DNA from: Selenomonadaceae bacterium
GTDB lineage: Bacteria; Bacillota; Negativicutes; Selenomonadales; Selenomonadaceae
Reading direction: 5' to 3'
Length of the DNA: 64,000 bases
Assembly (NCBI GenBank): GCA_017484005.1
Contig: JAFUTY010000023.1
Location: forward strand, 18,419-82,418
Part shown: positions 1 to 8,832 of the stretch, one piece after another
How the letters are laid out: every line of letters begins with the position of its first letter
Numbering within the stretch: the first letter of the stretch is position 1
The notes under the pieces: generated by a model
Told to the model about the DNA's origin: nothing
The model's database searches: none
The model's input: only the letters and a program-made list of their open reading frames with translations
Position numbers and translations under genes: made by a program

Positions 1-24
1 AAATCGAAAAGCGAGGCGACAATT

Positions 25-1185
25 TTGCCACAAGAATCAGATTCAAAACGCGATCTGTTGATTCGACGAATCTTCATCATCGTTATCGTTCTAGCGTTGA
101 GCTGTTGCATCGCAATTTCAACAGTCACAGCCGTCGTGTTTTATAAAAATCCAAGTGTCAAAAAAGATTTTCAGCAGGCGTTTTCGAATTTTTTCATCGC
201 GATAGGCGAAATGATTTCTCCAAAACCGAAAGAATCTCCCGCGCCAGTTGAAGAAAAACCGATGGAACTTCCAACGCTCGAAGAACCGATGTATGTCTTG
301 ATAATGGGAGTCGATGAGCGTGAGGATGATTTTGGGCGTTCAGACACCATCATGGTCGCGCAAATCGATACGATGAATGATCGGCTTGCACTTCTATCAA
401 TTCCACGCGACACTCGAGTCATGATTCGCGGCGGTTATGACAAAATCAACGCGGCGTATGCATATGGCGGAATTGAACTTGCAAAGCAGACTGTCGAGGA
501 TTTTTTGGATTTGGACATCGATCGATATTTCATTTTCAACACGCGCAATCTGATAAAAATGATTGACGCGATGGGCGGAATTGATATCGATGTTGAAAAG
601 CGAATGTTTTATGAAGATCCCTGGGATGACAATGGCGGGCTGTATATTGATCTTCGTCCAGGCTTGCAGCATATGGATGGGAAAACTGCAATGACGTATG
701 TTCGATTTCGCGATTGGGAGGGGGATATCGGAAGAGTTCGCCGGCAGCAGAAATTTGTCCATGCAGCTTTGGAAAAATTGCAGTCTCCCGAAATGATTCC
801 GCGAATCCCTGCGATGGTCGGTGAAGTCTATCGATCGGTGCAGACTGATTTGTCATTGCGCGAGGTTTTAGCGATCTCTGGAACGATTCAAACTGCTCGC
901 GAGGGATCAAATTTCACGACTGGAACGATTATCGGCGATTGGCAATTTGTCGGTGAGACAGGATATTTAATCCCGACGGAATATGGCGTCGAGCGAGTCA
1001 TTTCACAAACTTTCGCAATTCCGATTCGAAATTTGAATTATGATTATTTCACCGAGGAGAATTTCGATGAATTTTTCCTGGACGAATTGGATGAAAGCAC
1101 CAGGGAACAGGATGAAGAGGAGGGCTATTTTGAACGTGACGACTATTCCTATTCAGAACAGCAGGGCGAAATCTATGATTGGTAG
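25..1185 (+). CDS. LytR-CpsA-Psr (LCP) family protein
   Basis: LCP enzymes attach undecaprenyl-linked polymers to peptidoglycan at the outer face of the membrane. The protein has a short cytoplasmic N-terminus, one membrane helix at about residues 13-40, a Pro/Glu-rich linker and an LCP domain from about residue 88 to 330. Recognisable LCP signatures are GVDER...GRSDTIM, SIPRDTRV and KINAAYAYGG, including the conserved Arg and Asp residues that bind the lipid pyrophosphate. The tail after residue 340 is very acidic (many Asp and Glu). The chosen start is TTG with a GAGG-type ribosome site just upstream; the window edge is close, so an earlier start cannot be excluded. The next gene begins inside its last codons, so the two are co-transcribed as a cell-wall cluster. 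Confidence 0.88.
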   Translation: MPQESDSKRDLLIRRIFIIVIVLALSCCIAISTVTAVVFYKNPSVKKDFQQAFSNFFIAIGEMISPKPKESPAPVEEKPMELPTLEEPMYVLIMGVDEREDDFGRSDTIMVAQIDTMNDRLALLSIPRDTRVMIRGGYDKINAAYAYGGIELAKQTVEDFLDLDIDRYFIFNTRNLIKMIDAMGGIDIDVEKRMFYEDPWDDNGGLYIDLRPGLQHMDGKTAMTYVRFRDWEGDIGRVRRQQKFVHAALEKLQSPEMIPRIPAMVGEVYRSVQTDLSLREVLAISGTIQTAREGSNFTTGTIIGDWQFVGETGYLIPTEYGVERVISQTFAIPIRNLNYDYFTEENFDEFFLDELDESTREQDEEEGYFERDDYSYSEQQGEIYDW

Positions 1186-2164
1186 GTCGATTCTTGTCAG
1201 CGCGATAATGTGTTTCACATTTTTATCGAGCGGCTGCTTTTCCCAAGCCGATGGTCATTATTCCGCCCGCGACTTGAATCGAGGCTCGAAGGATTCATAC
1301 TGGAGCGATGATTATGCAGATGATGATCTTGACGACAGAGAATCCGATGATTATGACGATGATGGCGGCGATGATTCCGATATTGTCATGAATCCGGAGG
1401 TAAAAAAAGATCCGAGTTATATTGTCGTGAATAATGATTTTTCGAATCTGCAGGTTTACAATCCGCGAATTCCGATTTACGATCAATACACTTTGGAACA
1501 GCGGCGCGCGTTGAATCTTCCGACGCAGCTCCCGCCAGTTCAAAAATTCAGCGGAATCAAGATGGCGTATTTGACTTTCGACGATGGTCCAGATGATATA
1601 AACACACCGCGAATTCTGGATATTCTCAAGATGTATGGAGTTATCGCGACATTCTTCGTCTGCGGGAATATGGTTGACACTTATCCCAGCGTTCTCAAGC
1701 GAATTTTCAATGAGGGACATGCGATTGGCAATCATTCGTATAATCATAATTACAAGCAATTATATCCCTCGGCGAGCAATTTTCTATATCAAATGGAAAA
1801 GACTGACGAGGCGATTTTCGATGTTATCGGGATGCGTCCATTGATTATTCGAGCACCGGGCGGAAAATATGGAGCATTCACGTCGGAATATTATCCAATG
1901 CTCGATAAAAATGGTTATGTTGAGTATGATTGGAACGTTGACAGCGAAGATGCAAAATCGCAGCTCAAATCCGCGCAGGCTCTGATAGATCAAGTCGATC
2001 AGCAGACACAGAAAAAATTCAAAAACGATTCCGCAATAATTTTGATGCATAGTACAGCGGCAAAGACTACGACGGTCGATGCATTGCCGAAAATCATTCA
2101 AATTTTGAAGGAACGCGGCTATATGTTTGGAGTCATTACTCCAATGACACCGCAGCCATGGTGA
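1175..2164 (+). CDS. Polysaccharide deacetylase (NodB) lipoprotein
   Basis: Predicted metal-dependent carbohydrate deacetylase of the NodB/CE4 family, anchored as a lipoprotein. The ATG at 1175 is chosen because it gives a clean lipoprotein signal ending in the lipobox LSSGC; the open frame extends further upstream but there it only overlaps the LCP gene. After the Cys comes a striking Asp-rich segment (about residues 45-75), then the NodB domain: TFDDGP (catalytic Asp and metal Asp), the NHSYNH metal histidines, RAPGG, and the LMHS motif near the end. All CE4 active-site motifs appear present. The start overlaps the stop of the LCP gene, so translation is probably coupled. Likely substrates are peptidoglycan or cell-wall glycans, which is inferred from neighbours. 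Confidence 0.88.
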   Translation: MIGRSILVSAIMCFTFLSSGCFSQADGHYSARDLNRGSKDSYWSDDYADDDLDDRESDDYDDDGGDDSDIVMNPEVKKDPSYIVVNNDFSNLQVYNPRIPIYDQYTLEQRRALNLPTQLPPVQKFSGIKMAYLTFDDGPDDINTPRILDILKMYGVIATFFVCGNMVDTYPSVLKRIFNEGHAIGNHSYNHNYKQLYPSASNFLYQMEKTDEAIFDVIGMRPLIIRAPGGKYGAFTSEYYPMLDKNGYVEYDWNVDSEDAKSQLKSAQALIDQVDQQTQKKFKNDSAIILMHSTAAKTTTVDALPKIIQILKERGYMFGVITPMTPQPW

Positions 2165-2165
2165 C

Positions 2166-3143
2166 ATGATGAAACAAGAATCTAAAACGCAGCCGATAAT
2201 TTTTTTCCTGATACTCACAGCGATTTTCACCGCAATTTTTTATAAAGTCGTCGCGTATGTCGATGAAAATGATTTGACAATTGCGCGAGATCCAGTTGTC
2301 GAAGAGCCAATTCAATCGACGCCAAGATCCATGGAAATCAGTGCGACGAATGACGATACTGAAGAAATTTTGACGCTGTTTCATGCGATTCTCGGAAATG
2401 ACGAGGAAAATTTTTCGATTTATCTATATCGTCCAGATCTCGAAGAAGATCCATTAATGTTTCGATCTCGTCCAATGCCGCCGGCGAGCATGATAAAAGT
2501 TTTCATTCTAGCGAAATTGATGCAGGATGTTCACGATGAAAAAATTTCTCTCGACGATAAAATCGAGCTGAAGAGTTCAGATCTCACTAGCGGATCTGGC
2601 GTTGTCAATGGATATAAGATCGGGACGCAAATCGAGATTCGAAAGCTCGCGGAATTAATGATTGCTGAAAGTGATAACACCGCGACAAATATGATCATTG
2701 ACAAAATTGGAATCGATGAAATCAACAAGTATCTCGATGAAAATGGATATTATGACACGCAGTTAAATCAAAAAATGATGCAGGTGACTCGCCGCGGAAG
2801 GTTGAATTCGTCGTCAGTGGAGGATCTCGGAACGCTTTTCAGTCGAATTTATCGGCATGAATGTGTGAATCCGGAGCTCGATGATTTAATGGTGACTTTT
2901 CTACTGCGGCAGAAGGATTCAGAATGTTTTCCAGCGGCACTTCCAAATTGGAGAATTGCGCACAAGACAGGCGAAATCGATCGGCTCTATGATGATGGCG
3001 GAATTTTTTACGGCTCAGATTCAGATTTTATCCTCGTGATTATGAATGAAAATTATTCCGGCAGGGCTGAAACGATTGAAAAAATGCAGCGAATCGCAAA
3101 ATTAATCGCGCTGAATTACATGGAAAAAATTCATCAGGATTAA
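2166..3143 (+). CDS. Class-A-beta-lactamase-like serine hydrolase
   Basis: Serine hydrolase of the penicillin-recognising superfamily (COG2367-like), membrane-anchored by one helix at about residues 10-30 and acting outside the cytoplasm. The three superfamily motifs are present: SMIK (Ser108-Lys111), SDN (169-171) and KTG (267-269). I do not see a clear equivalent of the deacylating Glu in the omega loop of true class A beta-lactamases, so a role in cell-wall peptide trimming is at least as likely as antibiotic resistance. It starts one base after the stop of the deacetylase and closes the three-gene cell-wall operon, which ends at a hairpin terminator. Confidence 0.75.
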   Translation: MMKQESKTQPIIFFLILTAIFTAIFYKVVAYVDENDLTIARDPVVEEPIQSTPRSMEISATNDDTEEILTLFHAILGNDEENFSIYLYRPDLEEDPLMFRSRPMPPASMIKVFILAKLMQDVHDEKISLDDKIELKSSDLTSGSGVVNGYKIGTQIEIRKLAELMIAESDNTATNMIIDKIGIDEINKYLDENGYYDTQLNQKMMQVTRRGRLNSSSVEDLGTLFSRIYRHECVNPELDDLMVTFLLRQKDSECFPAALPNWRIAHKTGEIDRLYDDGGIFYGSDSDFILVIMNENYSGRAETIEKMQRIAKLIALNYMEKIHQD

Positions 3144-3153
3144 TTTCACAAAC

Positions 3154-3197
3154 AAAAAATCCCTCGGAGATCAAAGCGATCTTCGAGGGATCTTTTG
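3154..3197. terminator. Bidirectional hairpin terminator
   Basis: A-run, a stem of about 13 bp (CCCTCG...CGAGGG) and a T-run between two convergent genes. It can serve both the serine hydrolase on plus and the MmeI-like gene on minus. Confidence 0.85.
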
Positions 3198-5834
3198 TTA
3201 TTTCCGGATTAATTCTTGATACATCTCGAAAAGTCTCGAGACAATTTCAGATTCCGAAATATTTTTTGGAAAGTTGTAAGCATCTAAAACTGCTCGATCA
3301 TTTTCTTCATGAGCCTTCCGAAGATCCGTTGACATCAAATTTGGATCATATAATTCAGCGAGACTTGAATTTGGATGATTCGATCTGGCATCGAGGATTT
3401 TTTGAGCTGTAACTTCGATCTTTGGATTTGATTTTGGAAATGGAAAATTGTTATATACAACTTGAGCTGAATAATTGAAACTCGTTCCGAGATATCCAGC
3501 GACAGTCTTTACCCATGCCATGTGAACTTTCGACATCAGAATTCCAAAAAGCTCCAATGATCCGTTCGGAATGATTTGAAGAGAATCCAAAACGATCGTT
3601 TCAAAATTTAGAAATCCCATCGGAATATATTTTCGACGCTCGCCAGAGATTCTTGGAATGACGATATAATTTCCATCCTTCGGTTGACGAATTTCTTGAG
3701 GAAGAGTTGGAAATTCTGCTGAATCTTGAGTCTGTTTTTTCTTGCTTGAGAGTCGAGATTTTCTCACCGCATCAACTCTAGCATAAACATTTTTCATGGA
3801 TTTGATCTCGGAAGGCTCAGCATCAATCAACCACAAGCAATATCGATCTTTTTTGTGAAGAAATGATTCTGCGCCAATCAATGGATGAATAAATTTTTTA
3901 GCTCGAGGATCTTTTTCGAGGAATGAATCGAGATCCTCCGCTTCAATGATCAAATTTGTTCCATCGGCGAATTTATTTCCATAAACGATTTTAGGAACAT
4001 CCATTAAAGAATCTCTTCGACTCTCGATACAAACATTCGGCGCGTCTTGAAGATATCCATTGATATTTTTGACAGGATTTCCATCGAGCAATTTTATCTT
4101 CCGATCGAATCTCGAGAATCCAACTATCACACAATAAACATGCGCCATTGATTTTTTGTCCGGAGATTCATTACTCCATTTGAAAGTTGACCATGCAAAA
4201 TTGATCTTGATTCCATCCTCGAGGAGATCTTTCCATAGAAATCCAACATGCTCGCCTTGACAGATTGAATTCGTCGAGACAAATCCAACTTCGACTCTCG
4301 AATCGCGAATATATTCAGCCGATTTTTTGAACCAAGCACATACGTAATCCATTTTTCCAGCCGCTCGATATCCCTCGAAGATCTTTTTCATGTCTGATTT
4401 CTGATCCGGAGTTTGCATCGAATATCCAATATATGGAGGATTTCCAATGATAAAATCTGCATCCGATACGACAGACTTCCAATCGATCGATAGAGAATTT
4501 CCCTCAATGATATTTGTTTTTGAAAAATCTTGAGTGTGATTCATCTGATGTTCGGAAATCCACAACGCCAATTTTGCAACTTGCACCGCGAAATCATTTA
4601 TCTCGATCCCATAAAAATTCTCGATTTTGATTTTGATCGATCCACCGATTTTCTCGATAACTCGATTTTCCAACTTTCGAAGTGAAATGTAAGTCTCAGT
4701 CAAAAAATTTCCAGATCCACATGCAGGATCAAAGAATTTTAATCGAGCAATTTTGTCATGGAATTTCTCGAGATCGTCACAATTCTTGAATTCGGAATTC
4801 AAATTATCAAGGAAGAGCGGATCAATGACTTTATGAATATTATCAATCGAAGTGTAATGAATCCCGCCGCCGCTTCTTGTATCATCCTGCAGCACTGATT
4901 CAAAAATTGATCCGAAAACTGTCGGCGAAATTTTCGACCAGATATTCTTCTCAGCTGCATCGATCAATTTCAAGATCAACTGTCTCAAATCGAAATGACC
5001 ATCGAGCTGATCCAAAATTTCGAGAGATTTTCCATCGAATAGACTGATATTGACGTACGGAAATTTTTTCAATCGAGAATCGATGCCTCGCGGCAATTCT
5101 TTCAATGACAATCTCCAAAACAGATTCGAAAGATCCTCTTTGACTTCGACGAGTGATTTATTTGTCAAATCTCGCAAGTAGTTCAAAAAAATCTTCCGCG
5201 GAAAAATTTCTGAATCCTCAGCATACATGCAGAAAACCAATTGAATGCAAAGTTTGTTGAGCGATTTGATTTCAGATTCAGACATCGCGTCTTTCGAATT
5301 CAAAAACAGATCGCGAATTTCTCTGATTAGAGATCCAGCCGATGCAGATACATATTCCGCCGTTTTGATTTCAGATTCATGCTCGTCGACGAGAAAATCT
5401 AATTCACCGAATCGCTCCGGAAGTTCTTCGAGTTTGATTTTCCGAACATGATTCTCTGGTCGATCTGCTTCTAAATTGTAAATCCAAAATTCATCGAAAT
5501 TGCAAGTGATAATCCATCGAGCTTTCTCGGAAGTTTTGCGATGATCGTCATATCTTTTCGCTTGACCGAATGGATTTAACATCGATCCATCAGATTGCCT
5601 TTCAACTTTATCGAGCTTTCGACCTCTCGATTTTTGCTCAATGATCACTCGCGTTCCTGGAATCCAAAAATCGATATAGCATTGAGAATCTCCCACTTGT
5701 ACTGGAACTTCAAATTTCATCAATTCATTAGGATTTAAGATTTTCCAAAACGTTCGAAACATGGCATCCCAAAATTGGTGTGAATCAGATTTTTCATTGC
5801 CGCGCGATTTCCATTCCGCTAAAAAATTTTGCAT
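3198..5834 (-). CDS. MmeI-like single-chain restriction-modification enzyme (type IIL/IIG)
   Basis: One polypeptide of 878 residues with the order seen in MmeI-family enzymes: an N-terminal nuclease domain with D55...E66-Q-K68 (PD-(D/E)XK type), a helical spacer containing the YAEDSEIF stretch (about 200-215), an N6-adenine methyltransferase with DPACGSGNF (about 368-377) and NPPY (about 464-467), then a target-recognition domain and a short C-terminal cap. Such enzymes methylate one strand of an asymmetric site and cut at a fixed distance, so no separate subunits are needed. All key motifs are present and the length is close to MmeI, so it is probably active. It stands alone between two terminators. 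A shorter relative lacking the nuclease lies at 48192-49700. The recognition site cannot be read from the sequence. Confidence 0.88.
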   Translation of the reverse strand: MQNFLAEWKSRGNEKSDSHQFWDAMFRTFWKILNPNELMKFEVPVQVGDSQCYIDFWIPGTRVIIEQKSRGRKLDKVERQSDGSMLNPFGQAKRYDDHRKTSEKARWIITCNFDEFWIYNLEADRPENHVRKIKLEELPERFGELDFLVDEHESEIKTAEYVSASAGSLIREIRDLFLNSKDAMSESEIKSLNKLCIQLVFCMYAEDSEIFPRKIFLNYLRDLTNKSLVEVKEDLSNLFWRLSLKELPRGIDSRLKKFPYVNISLFDGKSLEILDQLDGHFDLRQLILKLIDAAEKNIWSKISPTVFGSIFESVLQDDTRSGGGIHYTSIDNIHKVIDPLFLDNLNSEFKNCDDLEKFHDKIARLKFFDPACGSGNFLTETYISLRKLENRVIEKIGGSIKIKIENFYGIEINDFAVQVAKLALWISEHQMNHTQDFSKTNIIEGNSLSIDWKSVVSDADFIIGNPPYIGYSMQTPDQKSDMKKIFEGYRAAGKMDYVCAWFKKSAEYIRDSRVEVGFVSTNSICQGEHVGFLWKDLLEDGIKINFAWSTFKWSNESPDKKSMAHVYCVIVGFSRFDRKIKLLDGNPVKNINGYLQDAPNVCIESRRDSLMDVPKIVYGNKFADGTNLIIEAEDLDSFLEKDPRAKKFIHPLIGAESFLHKKDRYCLWLIDAEPSEIKSMKNVYARVDAVRKSRLSSKKKQTQDSAEFPTLPQEIRQPKDGNYIVIPRISGERRKYIPMGFLNFETIVLDSLQIIPNGSLELFGILMSKVHMAWVKTVAGYLGTSFNYSAQVVYNNFPFPKSNPKIEVTAQKILDARSNHPNSSLAELYDPNLMSTDLRKAHEENDRAVLDAYNFPKNISESEIVSRLFEMYQELIRK

Positions 5835-5871
5835 CGAATCCTCCTTTCAAAATTTTATTGATATATTACCA

Positions 5872-5916
5872 CAAAAAAATCCCCCGATCATTTTTCAGAT
5901 CGAGGGATCTTTTTTA
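5872..5916. terminator. Hairpin terminator
   Basis: A-run, CCCCCGATC/GATCGAGGG stem and T-run at the end of the minus operon 10016-5914. It lies upstream of the MmeI-like gene, so it also insulates that gene. Confidence 0.85.
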
Positions 5917-6591
5917 TTTCCGGAGCGATTCTTGATACTGACGGAAATTTTTCAAAATGCAAATCGGACGCTTTTCAGAAGCATTCCCGAAAGGATTATC
6001 AATCAACAATTGCGACGCCAATTCTCCATCCATTCCAGGAGTCACACCGACAATTCGCGAGCGTTTTAAATCATTGACATCTGCGATAATCGCACCGAAA
6101 CATCCAAGTTTCGATTTGAGATTCGCAACAACTTTATCCGGTTCAGCTGGACCATAGACAACACATTTATCGAAGGGCGGCATCGTTCCAGTCACGTCAT
6201 CGATTAATGCAGCCTGCTCGCCTCCCCATTTGTAAAACATTCCGCGCAATCCTACCAATTTCAACATAAATCCGGCGAACAATGCAAATGCAACTCGATA
6301 CTTGCCTTCAGCATTCATCAAACTTTGCATTCCATGCGGAGTTGCGAGCGATCCATAATCCGGAATGAATCGACAGCAGAGTTTTGCGAGCCCTGAAATT
6401 TCAATTTGATCCGCGACGAGAAATTTTCCCTGTGTGATTGCGACAACACTTTCTGCAACGCAAATCACATCATTCTCACCGATTTTTCCGCGAGTATATT
6501 TATCAACCATTTCGACGATATCATCTTTTTGAGTCAAAATTCGCGTCGAAATTGGAATTGTTTCCACTCGAAGTTCTTGAGTTGTTGTCAT
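5914..6591 (-). CDS. F420-0:gamma-glutamyl ligase (CofE)-like protein
   Basis: Resembles the CofE/FbiB ligase family (COG1478), whose founding members add glutamate to coenzyme F420-0. Visible family features are the N-terminal ETIPIST...LTQKDDI segment, VICVAESVVAITQG and the central metal/GTP region DDVTG...PPFDK. Related proteins occur in bacteria that make no F420, so the substrate here is unknown and no other F420 genes are seen in the window. The ATG at 6591 is chosen because AGGAGG sits at the right distance; the frame extends 11 codons further into the upstream gene. It is the last gene of a six-gene operon. Confidence 0.6.
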   Translation of the reverse strand: MTTTQELRVETIPISTRILTQKDDIVEMVDKYTRGKIGENDVICVAESVVAITQGKFLVADQIEISGLAKLCCRFIPDYGSLATPHGMQSLMNAEGKYRVAFALFAGFMLKLVGLRGMFYKWGGEQAALIDDVTGTMPPFDKCVVYGPAEPDKVVANLKSKLGCFGAIIADVNDLKRSRIVGVTPGMDGELASQLLIDNPFGNASEKRPICILKNFRQYQESLRK

Positions 6592-6601
6592 GAAATTCCT
6601 C

Positions 6602-7165
6602 CTAATCTTTGAGTAATGTGACACCAGCGACCTGCGTGATTTCTTCAGCCGTCAATACAATCCGAAATTTTGAATAATGACATGGATTTCGTCCTGCAGT
6701 TTCATAAATGAAATCGATTGGCACGTCAACCATGTGAGCCAGTGCCTCATCGATGTGAAAATTCTTGCGAGCTTTCAATGTCACGAGAGCTTTGACCATC
6801 AGCGATTCTTGATGCTCGATTATCATTGCCGCGAAATAATCATCCTGCCGAGGATATTTCTCACATTCAACGCGACCACGCACTTCAACAGCATCATACT
6901 GTTCGAACGGAAGTTGAGTTCGCGCAATGACATCAATCAACATCGCGGAAGATTTTCCCTCGTTCGCAAATAAAAATTTCGTCGAAAGCGTTATCGATGT
7001 TTCGTCGCGATTCTCGACTTGCCATGGCGATCGCTTTTCAAAATGCGGCACGACGATTTCTGTTCCGCGAAGTTTCAAAAATAATCGAATTAGGAGATCG
7101 AAAATCGATATGATCATGAGAATTCCTAATCCGATGACGCATGCAACTGGAAATTCAAGTGTCAC
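6602..7165 (-). CDS. Membrane-anchored protein of unknown function
   Basis: I do not recognise a family. It has one strongly hydrophobic helix close to the N-terminus (about residues 5-28), followed by a soluble region of about 155 residues rich in beta-like stretches, with no cysteine pair or clear catalytic motif. The GTG start at 7165 is chosen because GAGGAG lies 7 bases upstream; an in-frame TTG at 7180 would place that ribosome site inside the gene. It sits 4 bases after the thioesterase and overlaps the region of the CofE-like start, so the operon context is firm, but it gives no clear function. Confidence 0.6.
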   Translation of the reverse strand: MTLEFPVACVIGLGILMIISIFDLLIRLFLKLRGTEIVVPHFEKRSPWQVENRDETSITLSTKFLFANEGKSSAMLIDVIARTQLPFEQYDAVEVRGRVECEKYPRQDDYFAAMIIEHQESLMVKALVTLKARKNFHIDEALAHMVDVPIDFIYETAGRNPCHYSKFRIVLTAEEITQVAGVTLLKD

Positions 7166-7169
7166 GCTA

Positions 7170-7580
7170 TCACTCCTCAAACACTTTTTTGAATTTGCTT
7201 ACATATTTATCCGGCAATTTGGAAATCTTGCCAGTCTGGATATTCGTGAAAACATTTTGAGATTTTCCCGAGACAATCACTCGAGTTTTATCGGGATCTT
7301 TGCGCGTGATTTTGTATTCAAATTCCATTTTTGCCGCGGTGAGAGCTGTCGGAATGACTTCGATTTGCAAAATTTCATCGAAATGCGAGGGATTTTGAAA
7401 TTTCGCCTCGACTTGACGAATTGGAAATAGATATCCATCCTGCATAATTTCGTCGAGCGTGATTCCGATTGAGCGCAAAAATTCGATTCGCGCAATTTCA
7501 AACCAGCGAATGTAATTTGCGTGATGAGTGACTTGCATCAAATCAGTGTCGAAAAAATCAACTCTTTTTTCGAAAATCAT
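7170..7580 (-). CDS. Hotdog-fold acyl-CoA thioesterase (YbgC/4HBT family)
   Basis: A 136-residue single hotdog domain, the usual family length. The N-terminal signature VDFFDTDLMQVTHHANYIRWFE matches the YbgC/4-hydroxybenzoyl-CoA thioesterase pattern with the catalytic Asp in DTD and the helix beginning NYIRWFE. It hydrolyses acyl-CoA thioesters in the cytoplasm; chain preference cannot be predicted. The start overlaps the stop of the zinc-binding lipoprotein gene by 4 bases (ATGA), which implies translational coupling inside the minus operon. Confidence 0.85.
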   Translation of the reverse strand: MIFEKRVDFFDTDLMQVTHHANYIRWFEIARIEFLRSIGITLDEIMQDGYLFPIRQVEAKFQNPSHFDEILQIEVIPTALTAAKMEFEYKITRKDPDKTRVIVSGKSQNVFTNIQTGKISKLPDKYVSKFKKVFEE

Positions 7581-8473
7581 TGTAACGCCTCCTTCAAAAC
7601 ATTCATATTTTCTCTCATTTTATCGATGTAGGAATTTTTCGCGTCGAGATTTGCTTCGCCCGTGACAATTGGATCGAGCGTGAAAATTTGAGCTCCAGTT
7701 TCTCGAGCGATCGTTTCAGCGGCTTTTGGAGAATATTGCGGTTCAGTGAATAAAACTTTCGTCGGGAGTGTATTGATTTTTTCAATTGTCTCCTCGAGTT
7801 CCTTTGGAGTCGGCTCTTGACCCGGCTCGCGCTCGATTACGTCGATGATTCGCAAATCGAATTCCTTGGCGAAATATGGAAATGCTTCGTGAAATGTCAC
7901 TATATCCTTGTGCGGGAGATTATCGAGTTCAAGATGCATTTCATCACGAAGTTTTGAGAGATCCGTAACATATTTTATCGCGTTGTCTCGATACTGTTTT
8001 GCGTGATCTGGATCGATTTCGCAAAGTTGCGACGTGATCGATTTGACTTGATCGATTGAATATGTGACGCTCGTCCAAACATGAGGATTCGGCTCACCAT
8101 CTTCAAGAATCGGTTCAATATGTTCTGACTTCGACGCGTCAATAATTTTCAAATCTTTATTCGCGGAAATCGCTTTTTCCAAAAAACTTTCCATGCCGAG
8201 CCCGTTGACGATGAAAATATCTGCAGATTCAAGCGTTGTCATATCTTCCGTCGTGAGTTGATAATCGTGCAGGCATCCAGTTTGAGGTTTTGTCATGTTT
8301 TTGATTTCGACGCCATCGATTCCGCCCGCAATATTTATCGCGTCAATGTAGATAGGATAAAACGACGTGACGATGTGAAGTTTTCCATCATCTTGAGAAT
8401 TTTTTCCGCAGCCGGAGAAAATTGTCAGCGAAAAAATTGAGAGAATCGCTAAAATTTTTTTCAGATCGATCAA
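7577..8473 (-). CDS. Metal ABC transporter substrate-binding lipoprotein (ZnuA/AdcA-like)
   Basis: Cluster A-I metal-binding lipoprotein. The signal peptide ends in the lipobox FSGC. Three candidate metal histidines occur in the expected places: CLHDY, NPHVW and TFHEAF, with an acidic fourth ligand likely in LDPIV near the end. The His-rich loop typical of many zinc-specific members is absent, so zinc versus manganese is undecided. No ABC permease or ATPase gene lies next to it; it is embedded in an operon with an aminotransferase and a thioesterase, which is unusual. It overlaps both neighbours by 4 bases. Confidence 0.82.
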   Translation of the reverse strand: MIDLKKILAILSIFSLTIFSGCGKNSQDDGKLHIVTSFYPIYIDAINIAGGIDGVEIKNMTKPQTGCLHDYQLTTEDMTTLESADIFIVNGLGMESFLEKAISANKDLKIIDASKSEHIEPILEDGEPNPHVWTSVTYSIDQVKSITSQLCEIDPDHAKQYRDNAIKYVTDLSKLRDEMHLELDNLPHKDIVTFHEAFPYFAKEFDLRIIDVIEREPGQEPTPKELEETIEKINTLPTKVLFTEPQYSPKAAETIARETGAQIFTLDPIVTGEANLDAKNSYIDKMRENMNVLKEALQ

Positions 8474-8832
8474 CTCCTACGCGTATAATACATCAAACTT
8501 CCGACGTTCAAATTTTCAAATGTCATTGAATCGATTTCATCGCCGTGAAAAATTAATCGGCATGGAACATCACTGCCTAGAAATCGAGTCATTATGATCG
8601 TTTGATCCTCGTCAAAGGTGACAGATTGAATCTCATATCGCGCTCTTCCGAGAACTCCTTGATTTCCAGTTTCATCAGCATAAATTGATAGCTCGCCATC
8701 ATCATCGCGAATCCACTCGCCATCGATCAATTGATTTGCCCATTCAAAAACTTCATTGCGATCGAATGCATCGGCTTGCGTCGGGAATGTTATGAAAAAG
8801 ATCGCGAGCAGGATCAAAAAAATTTTTTTCAT
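8470..8832 (-). CDS. Small secreted protein, unknown
   Basis: A 120-residue protein with a clear N-terminal signal peptide (MKKIF, a hydrophobic core, then a site near TQADA). The mature part of about 98 residues contains RYEIQSVTF and DEDQTIIMTRFLG and looks like a small beta-rich fold. No known family is recognised and it has only one cysteine. It overlaps the stop codons of both neighbours (ATGA on each side), so it belongs to the operon and is a real gene. Export together with the adjacent metal-binding lipoprotein suggests an envelope role, as inference only. Confidence 0.65.
   Translation of the reverse strand: MKKIFLILLAIFFITFPTQADAFDRNEVFEWANQLIDGEWIRDDDGELSIYADETGNQGVLGRARYEIQSVTFDEDQTIIMTRFLGSDVPCRLIFHGDEIDSMTFENLNVGSLMYYTRRS

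Noticed and set aside
2166..3143. Antibiotic-resistance beta-lactamase
   Set aside because: The SxxK, SDN and KTG motifs fit, but the omega-loop Glu was not found and context is cell-wall metabolism.
3198..5834. Part of a BREX or other multi-gene defence island
   Set aside because: No other defence genes flank it; the domain order fits a stand-alone MmeI-like enzyme.
5914..6591. Evidence for coenzyme F420 biosynthesis
   Set aside because: Only one CofE-like protein is present and relatives of that family occur without F420.
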